The position numbers and the translations under genes are program-made. 64,000 nt of DNA from Oceanicella sp. SM1341 (GTDB lineage: Bacteria; Pseudomonadota; Alphaproteobacteria; Rhodobacterales; Rhodobacteraceae), in contig NZ_QRGC01000001.1 of NCBI RefSeq assembly GCF_003448965.1, forward strand, positions 1 to 64,000. The letters run 5' to 3'. Within the stretch, counting starts at the first letter, position 1. Each line of letters opens with the position of its first letter. The notes beneath the pieces were generated by a model. That model was not told the origin of the DNA. It searched no databases and saw nothing but the letters and a program-made list of their open reading frames with translations. Shown piece after piece: positions 54,411 through 63,131 of this stretch.

Positions 54411-55207
54411 GCGGGACCCGTTTCGCAGATCTGCGCACCCGGACCCTCGCGGGACTGGGGCTGGGCGCCGTCGCCCTCGCGGCCATCGCGGCGGGGGACT
54501 ACTGGTCGGCGGCGCTGTTCGCGCTCGCCGCCGGGGCCATGGCCTGGGAGCTGCGGCGGATGACCGGGGCAGGGCGCGGCCTCACCGAATGGGTGATGGT
54601 GGGGGCGGCCGTGCTCTCGGTCTTCGCCACCGAGGCCATGCGGCTGCGCTGGGGCATCGGTGTGCTGGGGATCGGCGCCCTGCTGCTGCTGGTCTTCGAG
54701 CGCCACAAGACCGGCTGGCAGATCTTCGGCATGGTCTACATCGGCCTGTGCATGTCGGCGGTCGACGGGCTGCGCAACGACCCGCTCTACGGGTTCGACG
54801 CGGTGCTCTGGCTGTTCCTCACCGTCATCGCCTCCGACGTGGGCGGGTATTTCGGCGGCCGGCTGGTCGGCGGGCCGAAGCTCTGGCCGCGGGTGAGCCC
54901 GAAGAAGACCTGGGCCGGCACCATCGCCGGCATGGCGCTCGCCGCCATCGTGGGGGCCTTCTTCTCGCGCTGGACCACGGGCACGCTGGTGGAGGAGGTG
55001 GCCACCGTCTCGGCCGTCACCGCCCTGATGAGCCAGGCGGGCGACATCGGCGAGAGCGCGGTGAAGCGGCATTTCCGGGTGAAGGACAGCAGCAGCCTGA
55101 TCCCCGGTCACGGCGGCGTGCTCGACCGGCTGGACGGGCTGATGCTGGCGGGGCTGTTCAGCGCCCTCGTCACCTTCGCCCGCGGCACATCGCTGTTCAT
55201 ATGGTGA
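54407..55207 (+). CDS. cdsA: Phosphatidate cytidylyltransferase
   Basis: A 266-residue membrane enzyme making CDP-diacylglycerol. It has about seven helices and the CdsA signature near the C-terminus, SAVKRHFRVKDSSSLIPGHGGVLDRLDGLM. The upstream SDVGGYFGGRLVGGPKLWPRVSPKKTWAGTIAG is also typical. It uses a GTG start (VSGTRFAD) overlapping the uppS stop by 4 nt, so it is translationally coupled. It directly precedes dxr. Confidence 0.95.
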   Translation: MSGTRFADLRTRTLAGLGLGAVALAAIAAGDYWSAALFALAAGAMAWELRRMTGAGRGLTEWVMVGAAVLSVFATEAMRLRWGIGVLGIGALLLLVFERHKTGWQIFGMVYIGLCMSAVDGLRNDPLYGFDAVLWLFLTVIASDVGGYFGGRLVGGPKLWPRVSPKKTWAGTIAGMALAAIVGAFFSRWTTGTLVEEVATVSAVTALMSQAGDIGESAVKRHFRVKDSSSLIPGHGGVLDRLDGLMLAGLFSALVTFARGTSLFIW

Positions 55208-55212
55208 CAGGC

Positions 55213-56391
55213 ATGCATCGAAGCGTATCGATCCTCGGGGCCACCGGCTCCATCGGCTGCCAGACCGTGAAGCTGCTCGAGGCCCAGGGCGGTGCGGAGC
55301 GCTATGCCGTGCGCGCCGTCACCGGCAACGGCAACATCGCGCTGCTGGCGCAGATGGCCCGCAGCCTGCGCGCCGGGATCGCGGTGACCGCCGACCCCGC
55401 CCGGGGCGCGGAGCTGCGCGACGCGCTCGCCGGCTCCGGCATCGAGAGCGCCGCGGGGCCCGAGGCGCTGGTCGAGGCCGCCGCCCGGCCGGCGGACTGG
55501 ACGATGTCGGCCATCGTGGGCGTGGCCGGGCTCGCGCCCACGCTGGCCGCGGCGGCGCGCGGCGGCACGCTGGCGCTGGCCAACAAGGAGAGCCTCGTGT
55601 GTGCCGGCGCGCTGCTGCATGCCACCGTGGCGGCCTCCGGTGCGGTGCTGATCCCGGCCGACAGCGAGCATTCGGCGATCTTCCAGGTGCTCGAGGGCGG
55701 GCGGGGCGACATCTCGCGGCTGATCCTCACCGCCTCGGGCGGCCCGTTCCGCGACTGGGACCGCGCGCGCATGGCCCGCGCCACCCCGGCCCAGGCGGTG
55801 GCGCATCCGAACTGGGAGATGGGCCGCAAGATCTCGGTCGACAGTGCGAGCATGTTCAACAAGGCGCTGGAGATGATCGAGGCGCATGAATTGTTCACGA
55901 TCTCGCCGGAATGCATCGACGTGCTGGTGCATCGTCAATCCATCGTGCATTCTCTGGTGGAGTTTGCCGACGGGGCGCAGCTCGCGCAGCTCGGCGCGCC
56001 GGACATGGTCGGGCCGATCGGCTACGCGCTGAACTGGCCCGAGCGGGCGCCGCTGCCGGTGCCGCGGCTCGACCTCGCGGCCATCGGCGCGCTCACCTTC
56101 GAGGCGCCGGACCCGGAGCGGTTTCCGGCCCTGCGCCTCGCGCGCGAGGCGATGAAGGCGGGCGGGCTCACCGGTGCCGTGTTCAACGGCGCCAAGGAAA
56201 CGGCCCTCGAGGCGTTTCTCGAGGGGGAGTGCGGGTTTCTCGACATGGCCGACCATGTGGAGCACGCGCTGGAACGGCTGGGCGCCTGGGGCGCGCGCGA
56301 CTGCGCGACGGAAGGGCTGGAGGCGGTGCATGCCGCCGATGCCGAGGCGAGGGCGCTCACCGCCGAGAGGATCAGGCGCCGCGTGGCGTGA
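55213..56391 (+). CDS. dxr: 1-deoxy-D-xylulose 5-phosphate reductoisomerase
   Basis: A 392-residue MEP-pathway enzyme. The NADPH motif SILGATGSIGCQT begins five residues after the chosen Met. LALANKESLVCAG, IPADSEHSAIFQVLEG (metal-binding D-S-E), LTASGGPFRDW, HPNWEMGRKISVDSASMFNKALEMIEAHELF and VHRQSIVHSLVEF are intact. It supplies isoprenoid precursors to UppS. The start is uncertain: ATG 55213 gives the family-like N-terminus, but ATG 55201 and GTG 55204 overlap cdsA and are also possible. None has a clear binding site. Confidence 0.94.
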   Translation: MHRSVSILGATGSIGCQTVKLLEAQGGAERYAVRAVTGNGNIALLAQMARSLRAGIAVTADPARGAELRDALAGSGIESAAGPEALVEAAARPADWTMSAIVGVAGLAPTLAAAARGGTLALANKESLVCAGALLHATVAASGAVLIPADSEHSAIFQVLEGGRGDISRLILTASGGPFRDWDRARMARATPAQAVAHPNWEMGRKISVDSASMFNKALEMIEAHELFTISPECIDVLVHRQSIVHSLVEFADGAQLAQLGAPDMVGPIGYALNWPERAPLPVPRLDLAAIGALTFEAPDPERFPALRLAREAMKAGGLTGAVFNGAKETALEAFLEGECGFLDMADHVEHALERLGAWGARDCATEGLEAVHAADAEARALTAERIRRRVA

Positions 56392-56406
56392 GGAGAGAGG
56401 AACAGA

Positions 56407-57747
56407 ATGGAGTTCGCCGCCGAGCTTGCCGACAAGCTCTACTACCTGTGGTTCATCGTCGTCCTCGGCATCGTCGTGTTCGTGCACGAATACGGCCACT
56501 ACATCGTGGGCCGCTGGTGCGGCATCCACGCCGAGGTGTTCTCCATCGGCTTCGGAAAGGAGCTGGCGGCCTGGACCGACAGCCGTGGCACGCGCTGGCG
56601 CATCGGCCTGCTGCCGCTGGGCGGCTACGTGAAGTTCCTCGGCGATGCCGACGGCACCTCCAGCGCGCCCGACGAGGCGGCCCTGGCGAAGATGGACCCG
56701 CGCACCCTGCGGCACAGTTTCCACGGTGCCGCCGTGTGGCGCCGCGCGCTCGCGGTGGCGGCGGGGCCGGTGTTCAACTTCATCCTGTCCATCGTGGTCT
56801 TCGCCGGGCTTGCCATGTGGCAGGGCCAGGCGGTGCCGGGCGCCGTCGTGGGCTCGGTCACCACCGTGGAGGGGCATGACTTCGGCCTGCGCGCGGGTGA
56901 CGAGATCCTGAGCGTGAACGGCGCCGAGGTGACCGGGCTCGGCGGGCTCTACTCCACCGCCGCCGCCATGCCGGAGCCGGGGCCGATGCAGGTCACGATC
57001 CTGCGCGACGGCGCGCGCCTCACCGAGGAGATCCCCTACGTGAACCCGCCGCTGGTGGGCTGGGTGGCGCCGATGTCTGCCGCCATGGGCGCGGGCCTGC
57101 GCGAGAACGACCTCATCACCGCCATCGACGGCACGCCGATCTCCTCGTTCCGGGAGCTGCAGAGCATGGTGATGGCCTCGCAGGACAAGCCGCTGAGCGT
57201 GAGCCTGCTGCGCGACGGTGCCGCGCGCGAGGTCACGCTCACCCCGGTGATGACCGATATCGAGGACGGGCAGGGCGGCTACGTGCGCCGGCCGGTGATC
57301 GGCATCTCGAGCGGCGTGCCGGTGATGCCGGAGCTGCGCACCCCGATGCCCTGGGAAGCGGCACAGGTGGGCGTGGAGCGCACCTGGGCGGTGATCGCGG
57401 GTTCGGTGAGCGGCATCTACCACATCATCGCGGGCGACGTGAGCGCGCGAAACCTGCAGGGCCCGCTGGGCATCATGCAGGTGTCGGGTGACACCGCCCG
57501 CTCCGGGCTCGACGATCTGGTGAACCTGCTGGCGGTGATCTCCACGGCCATCGGCTTCCTCAATCTGATGCCGGTTCCGGTGCTGGACGGCGGGCATCTG
57601 GTGTTTCTGGGCTACGAGGCGGTGCGCGGGCGCCCGCCGGCCGACAGGTGGGTGGAGTATGCGTCTGGTCTCGGGCTTGCAATGGTCCTCATGCTCATGC
57701 TTTTTGCTACCTATAACGACGTCCTGCGACTCATAGGGCTGGCATGA
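56407..57747 (+). CDS. rseP: RseP-type site-2 intramembrane zinc metalloprotease
   Basis: A 446-residue S2P protease. The zinc motif HEYGH (His27, Glu28, His31) lies in the first membrane helix, and the third ligand motif is VLDGGHLVFLGYEA near the C-terminus. Two PDZ domains lie between (GLRAGDEILSVNGAEV and GLRENDLITAIDGTPI). It cleaves anti-sigma factors and signal peptide remnants in the inner membrane. The ATG lies 15 nt after dxr, with GAGGAGAGAGGAACAG upstream. It directly precedes bamA, the common arrangement. Confidence 0.95.
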   Translation: MEFAAELADKLYYLWFIVVLGIVVFVHEYGHYIVGRWCGIHAEVFSIGFGKELAAWTDSRGTRWRIGLLPLGGYVKFLGDADGTSSAPDEAALAKMDPRTLRHSFHGAAVWRRALAVAAGPVFNFILSIVVFAGLAMWQGQAVPGAVVGSVTTVEGHDFGLRAGDEILSVNGAEVTGLGGLYSTAAAMPEPGPMQVTILRDGARLTEEIPYVNPPLVGWVAPMSAAMGAGLRENDLITAIDGTPISSFRELQSMVMASQDKPLSVSLLRDGAAREVTLTPVMTDIEDGQGGYVRRPVIGISSGVPVMPELRTPMPWEAAQVGVERTWAVIAGSVSGIYHIIAGDVSARNLQGPLGIMQVSGDTARSGLDDLVNLLAVISTAIGFLNLMPVPVLDGGHLVFLGYEAVRGRPPADRWVEYASGLGLAMVLMLMLFATYNDVLRLIGLA

Positions 57748-57797
57748 CCGGACCAGGCGCAGCGAAAATTCACGGGCAAGGGGCAAGAGGTAGGAAC

Positions 57798-60182
57798 ATG
57801 ACCATGGTGAACGACCGGGTGGCGCGGCCGCGGGGAATGGTGCGCGCGCTCTGCCTTGCGACATGTGCCGGCCTGATGACATCCACCGTGCCCTTCTGGC
57901 CGGTGAACGCCCAGTCGATCCAGAGCAGCCAGCGCTTCGACAGCATCGACGTCCGCGGCAACCGCCGCATCGAGGCGGAGACCGTGCGGCTCTACTCCGG
58001 GCTCGAGGCCGGCCAGTCGCTGAGCGCCGAGGATCTCAACCTCGCCTCGCGCAAGATCTTCGCCACCGGCCTGTTCTCCGACGTGAACGTGCGCCCCGAG
58101 GGCAGTGCCGTGGTCATCGAGGTCACCGAGAACCCGACGATCAACCGCATCTCCTTCGAGGGCAACGACATCCTCGACGACGAGACGCTCAACACCATCA
58201 TCAACGAGCGTCCGCGCCGCGCCTATACCCGCGGCAGCGCCGAGGCCGACGCCCAGCTCATCATCGACGCCTACCGCCAGTCCGGCCGCTACGGCGCCGA
58301 GGTGAAGCCGGTGATCATTCAGCAGCCCGACAACCGCGTCGACCTCGTGTTCGAGATCTTCGAGGGCGAGGTGACGGAGGTGGAGAGCATCACCTTCGTG
58401 GGCAACGAGCATGTCTCCGACCGCCGCCTGCGCCGCACGATCCAGACCCAGGAAGCCAACCTGCTGAGCTTCCTCTTCACCTCCGACAACTACGACCCCG
58501 ACCGGCTCGAGCTCGACAAGCAGATGCTGCGCCGCTACTACCTCGAGAACGGCTTCGTGGACTTCACGGTGCTCTCGGCCGCCGCCGAGCTCTCGGTCGA
58601 CCGCACGGGCTTCTACGTCACCTTCGCGGTGGACGAGGGCGAGCAGTACAGCTACGGCCCCTCCACCGTCAGCACCCAGGCCGCCGGCCTCGACGTGTCG
58701 CAGTTCGAGCCGCTGATCCAGACGCAGGAAGGCGACACCTACAACATCCGCGAGGTGGAGCGCACCGTCGACGAGATGACCTTCCTCGCCGGCCAGCAGG
58801 GCTACGCCTTCATCCAGGTGCGCCCGCAGGTGGTCAAGGACGAGGTGAACAACACCGTCTCCATCGACTACCAGCTCGTCGAGGGGCCGAAGGTCTACAT
58901 CGAGCGCATCGACATCCGCGGCAACACCTCCACGCTCGACCGCGTCATCCGCCGCCAGTTCGACGTGGTGGAGGGCGACGCCTTCGACAGCCGCGCCCTG
59001 CAGCGCGCGCGCCAGAACATCTCCGACCTCGACTATTTCGAGACCGAGGAAGTGAACGTGGAGCCCGGCTCCGACGATGATCGCGCCGTGGTGGTGGTGG
59101 ATGTCGAGGAGAAGCTCACCGGCTCGCTGTCCTTCGGTGTCGGCTACTCCTCGTCCGACGGGCCCATCGGCAGCTTCGTGATCGCGGAGGACAACTTCCT
59201 CGGCCGCGGCCAGCAGGTCTCCACCCAGTTCGTGATCTCGGGCGACTACCAGTCGGTCGCCTTCGACTTCTTCGAGCCCGCGCTGCTCGACCGCGACCTC
59301 GGCGCCGGCTTCAACGTCTACTACCGCCAGACCGACCGCACGGACGAGAGCTCCTACAACGAAACCAACATCGGCTTCGAGCCGCGCATCGTCTTCCCGC
59401 TGTCGGAGACCGGCGATCTCGAGGTGCGCTACCGCATCTCGCAGGACGAGATCGACCCGATCGACCGTCGCGGCACCCAGCACACCTCGGAGTTCATCAA
59501 GGCGGAGGCGGGCACGCGCCTCACCTCCTCGATCGGCTACACCTATACCTGGGACTTGCGCGACGACCCGGTGGAGACCCGCGAGGGCTGGCTGATGAAG
59601 CTCAGCCAGGATTTCGCCGGCCTGGGCGGCGACAGTTTCTACGTGAAGAACGTGGCGAGCGCGAAGGCCTTCACCAGCTTCTTCGACGGCGACCTGGTGT
59701 TCTCCGCCGAGGTCGAGGGCGGCGCGCTGATCAGCTTCTCCGACGACACCACGGTGACGGAGCGCTTCTTCCTCGGCGGCGACACGTTCCGCGGCTTCAC
59801 CTACGGCGGCTTCGGCCCGCGTGACCGCGGCACCGATTTCTCCGGCGCCGGGGTGGACGACGCGCTCGGCGGCAACTTCTACGCCGTCACGCGGCTGCAG
59901 GCCTCCTTCCCGCTCGGCCTGCCGGAAGACTACGGCCTCTACGGCGGTTTCTTCACCGACATCGGCACGCTCTGGGGCCTCGACAGCACGAGCGTCACCA
60001 GTGCCAACGGCAACCAGACCCGCACGGTGGATGATTCGGCGCAGCTGCGCGCGGCCGTGGGCGTGTCCCTGTTCTGGGACAGCACCTTCGGCCCGCTGCG
60101 CTTCAACCTCGCCTATCCCGTGGTGTCGGAGGACGGCGATGACAAGGAATACTTCCGCTTCACGGCCGGCACGCGCTTCTGA
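57798..60182 (+). CDS. bamA: Outer membrane protein assembly factor BamA
   Basis: A 794-residue precursor with a signal peptide (about residues 14-37, ending near VNA-QS). Five POTRA domains (about 43-365) are each built around phrases such as IDVRGNRRIEAETVRLYSGL, ISFEGNDILDDETL, ITFVGNEHVSDRRL and IDIRGNTSTLDRVI. The 16-stranded barrel carries the essential loop motif GGDTFRGFTYGGFGPRD and a C-terminal Phe (TAGTRF). It inserts outer-membrane beta-barrel proteins. I chose the ATG at 57798, after AGGTAGGAAC. An in-frame ATG at 57744 overlaps the rseP stop but gives a poor signal peptide. Confidence 0.97.
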   Translation: MTMVNDRVARPRGMVRALCLATCAGLMTSTVPFWPVNAQSIQSSQRFDSIDVRGNRRIEAETVRLYSGLEAGQSLSAEDLNLASRKIFATGLFSDVNVRPEGSAVVIEVTENPTINRISFEGNDILDDETLNTIINERPRRAYTRGSAEADAQLIIDAYRQSGRYGAEVKPVIIQQPDNRVDLVFEIFEGEVTEVESITFVGNEHVSDRRLRRTIQTQEANLLSFLFTSDNYDPDRLELDKQMLRRYYLENGFVDFTVLSAAAELSVDRTGFYVTFAVDEGEQYSYGPSTVSTQAAGLDVSQFEPLIQTQEGDTYNIREVERTVDEMTFLAGQQGYAFIQVRPQVVKDEVNNTVSIDYQLVEGPKVYIERIDIRGNTSTLDRVIRRQFDVVEGDAFDSRALQRARQNISDLDYFETEEVNVEPGSDDDRAVVVVDVEEKLTGSLSFGVGYSSSDGPIGSFVIAEDNFLGRGQQVSTQFVISGDYQSVAFDFFEPALLDRDLGAGFNVYYRQTDRTDESSYNETNIGFEPRIVFPLSETGDLEVRYRISQDEIDPIDRRGTQHTSEFIKAEAGTRLTSSIGYTYTWDLRDDPVETREGWLMKLSQDFAGLGGDSFYVKNVASAKAFTSFFDGDLVFSAEVEGGALISFSDDTTVTERFFLGGDTFRGFTYGGFGPRDRGTDFSGAGVDDALGGNFYAVTRLQASFPLGLPEDYGLYGGFFTDIGTLWGLDSTSVTSANGNQTRTVDDSAQLRAAVGVSLFWDSTFGPLRFNLAYPVVSEDGDDKEYFRFTAGTRF

Positions 60183-60912
60183 GCGGGCAGGGCCGGGCCG
60201 GCGGCTCGGCGCCGCGGCCCTGCTGGCGGCGTTCCTCGCCGCCGGTGCCGTCGCCGCGCCCGCCGTGGCGCAGGACCGGCTGCCGGTGGTGATCATCTAC
60301 CAGGAACAGCTGCTCGAGAAGTCCCTCGCCGGGCAGGAGTTTCGCCGCAAGGAGGAACAGCGCACGGCCGAGCTGGTGGCCGAGCGCAAGCGCATCGACG
60401 CGGAGTTCGAGGCAGAGGAAAAGCGCCTCGCCGCCCTGCGCCCGGCGGTGAGCCGAGAGGAATTCTCGCAGCTCGCCAAGGCCTTCGACCAGAAGGTGCA
60501 GGCCGCGCGCGAGGCCCAGGACCAGAAGGCGGCGGAGGTCGCGAAGGAGTTCGACGACAACCGGCGGGCTTTCTTCGAGGGGCTCCAGCCGGTGCTGGTT
60601 GAGGTGATGCAGACCTTCGGCGCGGGCGTGATGCTCGACGGCCGCTCGGTGCTGCTGGCCGATCCCGCGCTCGACGTGACCGGCGATGTCATCAGCCTGA
60701 TGGACCAGCGCTTCGAGGAAGAGCAGAACAGCGGCGGCGGCCCGGCCGCCCAGCCCCGGGGCAGCGGGCCCATGGACAGCTACCCGCTGCCCGGCTTCAA
60801 GGTGATGCCACGCGACGCGCTGCCCGAGGGCGAGGGGGCGTCCGAAACCGGCCCGGTCACCGCGCCGGGCACGCCGGAAGTGCCGGGGGCCGGGCCGGTG
60901 CCCCCGCAGTGA
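60139..60912 (+). CDS. skp: Skp/OmpH-family periplasmic chaperone
   Basis: A 257-residue protein with a long basic n-region (about 23 residues), hydrophobic core LGAAALLAAFLAAGAVAA and cleavage near AVAQD. The mature part has the Skp layout: a beta piece (LPVVIIYQEQLLEKS), a long charged coiled coil (about residues 65-145) and a final beta region (GVMLDGRSVLLADPALDVT). A Pro/Gly-rich tail follows. It carries unfolded barrel proteins to BamA. The only start codon that keeps the signal peptide is an ATG inside the end of bamA (44-nt overlap), preceded by GGAGG at 6 nt. Confidence 0.88.
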   Translation: MTRNTSASRPARASERAGPGRRLGAAALLAAFLAAGAVAAPAVAQDRLPVVIIYQEQLLEKSLAGQEFRRKEEQRTAELVAERKRIDAEFEAEEKRLAALRPAVSREEFSQLAKAFDQKVQAAREAQDQKAAEVAKEFDDNRRAFFEGLQPVLVEVMQTFGAGVMLDGRSVLLADPALDVTGDVISLMDQRFEEEQNSGGGPAAQPRGSGPMDSYPLPGFKVMPRDALPEGEGASETGPVTAPGTPEVPGAGPVPPQ

Positions 60913-60925
60913 GTGCGTATCGGGC

Positions 60926-60954
60926 TTGACGCGCGTCGCCGCCCCCTGTCTAAC
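60926..60954 (+). promoter_or_regulatory. Likely sigma-70 promoter for fabZ-lpxA-lpxI-lpxB
   Basis: TTGACG (60926-60931), a 17-nt spacer and TCTAAC (60949-60954) lie in the 75-bp gap before fabZ, 33 nt ahead of its ATG. An internal promoter would let lipid A genes be read separately from the bamA-skp transcript. Confidence 0.5.
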
Positions 60955-60987
60955 CGGCGCCGAATTCATCTCGTGAGGACAAAGACA

Positions 60988-61476
60988 ATGGCAGGCGACG
61001 AGGACGTCACGGAACTGGGCTACGCGGATCTCGAGACCATCCAGCGGATGATTCCCCATCGCTACCCGTTCCTGCTGATCGATGCGGTGAAGGACATCAG
61101 GCGCGGCGAGAGCGCGGTGGGCGTGAAGAACGTCACCATCAACGAGCCGCATTTCCAGGGCCATTTCCCCGCCAAGCCGGTGATGCCCGGGGTGCTGATC
61201 GTCGAGGCGATGGCCCAGACCTCCGGTGTGCTGGTCGTCGACACGCTGGGCATGGCCGACCAGGGGCTGCTGGTGTATTTCATGACCCTCGACAAGGGCC
61301 GTTTCCGCAAGATCGTGGCGCCGGGCGACCAGCTCGAGCTGCACGTGAAGATCCTGCGCGGCCGCGGCAAGGTGTGGAAGTTCTGGGGCGAGGCCAAAGT
61401 GCGTGGCGAACTCGTCGCGGAAGCCGAGTATTCCGCGATGATCATCACCCCCGACGACGCACGCGCGAAAGGCTGA
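60988..61476 (+). CDS. fabZ: 3-hydroxyacyl-[acyl-carrier-protein] dehydratase FabZ
   Basis: A 162-residue hotdog dehydratase of fatty-acid synthesis. The active-site helix region reads [31 protein letters not shown], with catalytic His and Glu in place. [15 protein letters not shown] is the usual N-terminal motif. ATG 60988 follows GAGGAC by about 9 nt; the longer frame from an upstream ATG is not supported. It lies directly between skp and lpxA, with no lpxD in between. Confidence 0.96.
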   Translation: MAGDEDVTELGYADLETIQRMIPHRYPFLLIDAVKDIRRGESAVGVKNVTINEPHFQGHFPAKPVMPGVLIVEAMAQTSGVLVVDTLGMADQGLLVYFMTLDKGRFRKIVAPGDQLELHVKILRGRGKVWKFWGEAKVRGELVAEAEYSAMIITPDDARAKG

Positions 61477-61482
61477 TCCCCC

Positions 61483-62280
61483 GTGAGCATTCACCCCGAG
61501 GCCCGCATTCACCCCAGTTCCGTCATCGAGGACGGGGCGACGATCGGAGCCGGCTGCGTCATCGGCCCGTTCTGCACCGTGGGCGCCGATGTGCGGCTGG
61601 CCGAGCGGGTGGAGCTGGTCTCGCATGTCGCGGTGGCCGGCCATACCGAGGTCGGCACCGAGACGCGCATCTGGCCCTTCGCCTCCATCGGCCACCAGCC
61701 GCAGGACCTGAAGTACCGCGGCGAGGCCACCCGCCTCGTGATCGGCGCGCGCAACATGATCCGCGAACATGTCACCATGAACCCCGGCACCGCCGGCGGC
61801 GGCGGTGTCACCCGCATCGGCGACGGCGGGCTGTTCATGATGTCCGCCCATATCGGCCATGACTGCATGGTGGGCGACGGCGTGGTGCTGGCCAACAACG
61901 CCACGCTCGGCGGCCATGTGCAGATGGGCGACAACGTGGTGATGGGCGGGCTCTCCGCCGTGCACCAGTGGTGCCGCATCGGCCGGGGCGCGATGATCGG
62001 CGGGGTCTGCGGCGTGGTGCATGACGTGATCCCCCACGGGCTCGTGGTGGGCGACCGGGCGCGCCTGCAGGGGCTCAACCTCGTCGGGCTGAAGCGCCGC
62101 GGCGTGCCGCGCGACGAGCTGCACGCCCTGCGTGCCGCCTACAAGGAGCTGTTCGAGGGCGAGGGCCCGCTGGCCGAGCGCGCCCGGGCGGTGTCCGAGC
62201 GCTGGCCGGAAAACCCGCTGGTGGCCGAGATCGCCGGTTTCATCCTCGCGGACAGCTCGCGCTCCTTCTGCACGCCATGA
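61483..62280 (+). CDS. lpxA: UDP-N-acetylglucosamine acyltransferase LpxA
   Basis: A 265-residue left-handed beta-helix enzyme that adds the first acyl chain in lipid A synthesis. Hexapeptide repeats run from IHPEARIHPSSVIEDGATIGAGCVIGPFCTVG on. The catalytic His segment SAHIGHDCMVGDGVVLANNATLGGHVQMGDNVVMGG and the C-terminal GLNLVGLKRRGVPRDELHALR are family markers. It uses a GTG start (61483), 6 nt after the fabZ stop, and overlaps lpxI by 4 nt. Confidence 0.96.
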   Translation: MSIHPEARIHPSSVIEDGATIGAGCVIGPFCTVGADVRLAERVELVSHVAVAGHTEVGTETRIWPFASIGHQPQDLKYRGEATRLVIGARNMIREHVTMNPGTAGGGGVTRIGDGGLFMMSAHIGHDCMVGDGVVLANNATLGGHVQMGDNVVMGGLSAVHQWCRIGRGAMIGGVCGVVHDVIPHGLVVGDRARLQGLNLVGLKRRGVPRDELHALRAAYKELFEGEGPLAERARAVSERWPENPLVAEIAGFILADSSRSFCTP

Positions 62281-63110
62281 GGCTCGGTATCCTCGCCGGC
62301 ACCGGCGCGCTGCCCCGGCTGATCGCCGAGGAGGAGCGCCGCCAGGGCCGGCCGCCGCTGATCGTGACCTTCGAGGGCACCGAGATCGACTGGCTGGAGG
62401 GCTATGAGCATGTCCACCTGCCCTTCGAGAAGGCCGGCCGGCTGTTCCGCGCCCTGCGCGCGGGCGGCTGCGAGACGCTCACCTTCGCCGGGGCCATGCA
62501 GCGCCCGAAACTCAACCCGCTGCGCTTCGACATTCCCGCCGTGCGCATCGCCGCGAAGGTCTTCCAGCTGCTGAAATCCGGCGATGACGCCATGCTGCGC
62601 GGCTTCGCCTCGGTGCTCGAGGCCGAGGGCTTCACCGTCGCCGCCCCGCACAGCTTCCTGCAGGGCCTGCTCGCGCCCGGGGGCGTGCTCACGCAGGCGC
62701 AGCCCTCGGAGGCGGACCGTGCCGATGCCGCCCGCGCCGCCGTGCTCGCCAGCAGCCTCGGCGGGCTCGACGTGGGGCAGGGCGCGGTGGTGGCCCAGGG
62801 GCTCTGCCTCGGGCTCGAGACCCTGCAGGGCACCGATGCGCTGCTCGACTTCGTGGCCCGCACCGGCGCGGGGCTGAGGCCGGACCCCGATGGCGGCCGC
62901 GGCGTGCTCCTCAAGGCGCCCAAGCCCGGGCAGGACTGGCGTGTCGACCTGCCGGCAATCGGCGTGCAGACTGTGCGCGGTGCCCATGCCGCCGGGCTCT
63001 CCGGCGTGGTGGTGGAGGCGGGCGGCGTGCTGCTGCTGGGTCGGGACGCGGTGGTGGCCGAGGCCGACCGGCTGGGCCTGTTTCTCTGGGGCCGGCCGCG
63101 CGAGAACTGA
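62277..63110 (+). CDS. lpxI: UDP-2,3-diacylglucosamine pyrophosphatase LpxI
   Basis: A 277-residue member of the former DUF1009 family. It does the LpxH step (UDP-2,3-diacylglucosamine to lipid X) in most alphaproteobacteria. Conserved pieces are LGILAGTGALPRLIAEE, FEKAGRLFRALRAGGCETLTFAGAMQRP, KSGDDAMLRGFASVLEAEGFTV and GRGVLLKAPKPGQDWRVDLPAIGVQTVRGA. Its ATG overlaps the lpxA stop by 4 nt. It lies between lpxA and lpxB, the standard order when LpxI replaces LpxH. Confidence 0.95.
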   Translation: MRLGILAGTGALPRLIAEEERRQGRPPLIVTFEGTEIDWLEGYEHVHLPFEKAGRLFRALRAGGCETLTFAGAMQRPKLNPLRFDIPAVRIAAKVFQLLKSGDDAMLRGFASVLEAEGFTVAAPHSFLQGLLAPGGVLTQAQPSEADRADAARAAVLASSLGGLDVGQGAVVAQGLCLGLETLQGTDALLDFVARTGAGLRPDPDGGRGVLLKAPKPGQDWRVDLPAIGVQTVRGAHAAGLSGVVVEAGGVLLLGRDAVVAEADRLGLFLWGRPREN

Positions 63111-63131
63111 GACGACGGGCGGGGAGGGCCT

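Noticed and set aside
57744-57797. Upstream ATG for bamA overlapping the rseP stop
   Set aside because: Adds 18 residues before the signal peptide. The ATG at 57798 has AGGTAGGAAC before it and a sensible signal sequence.
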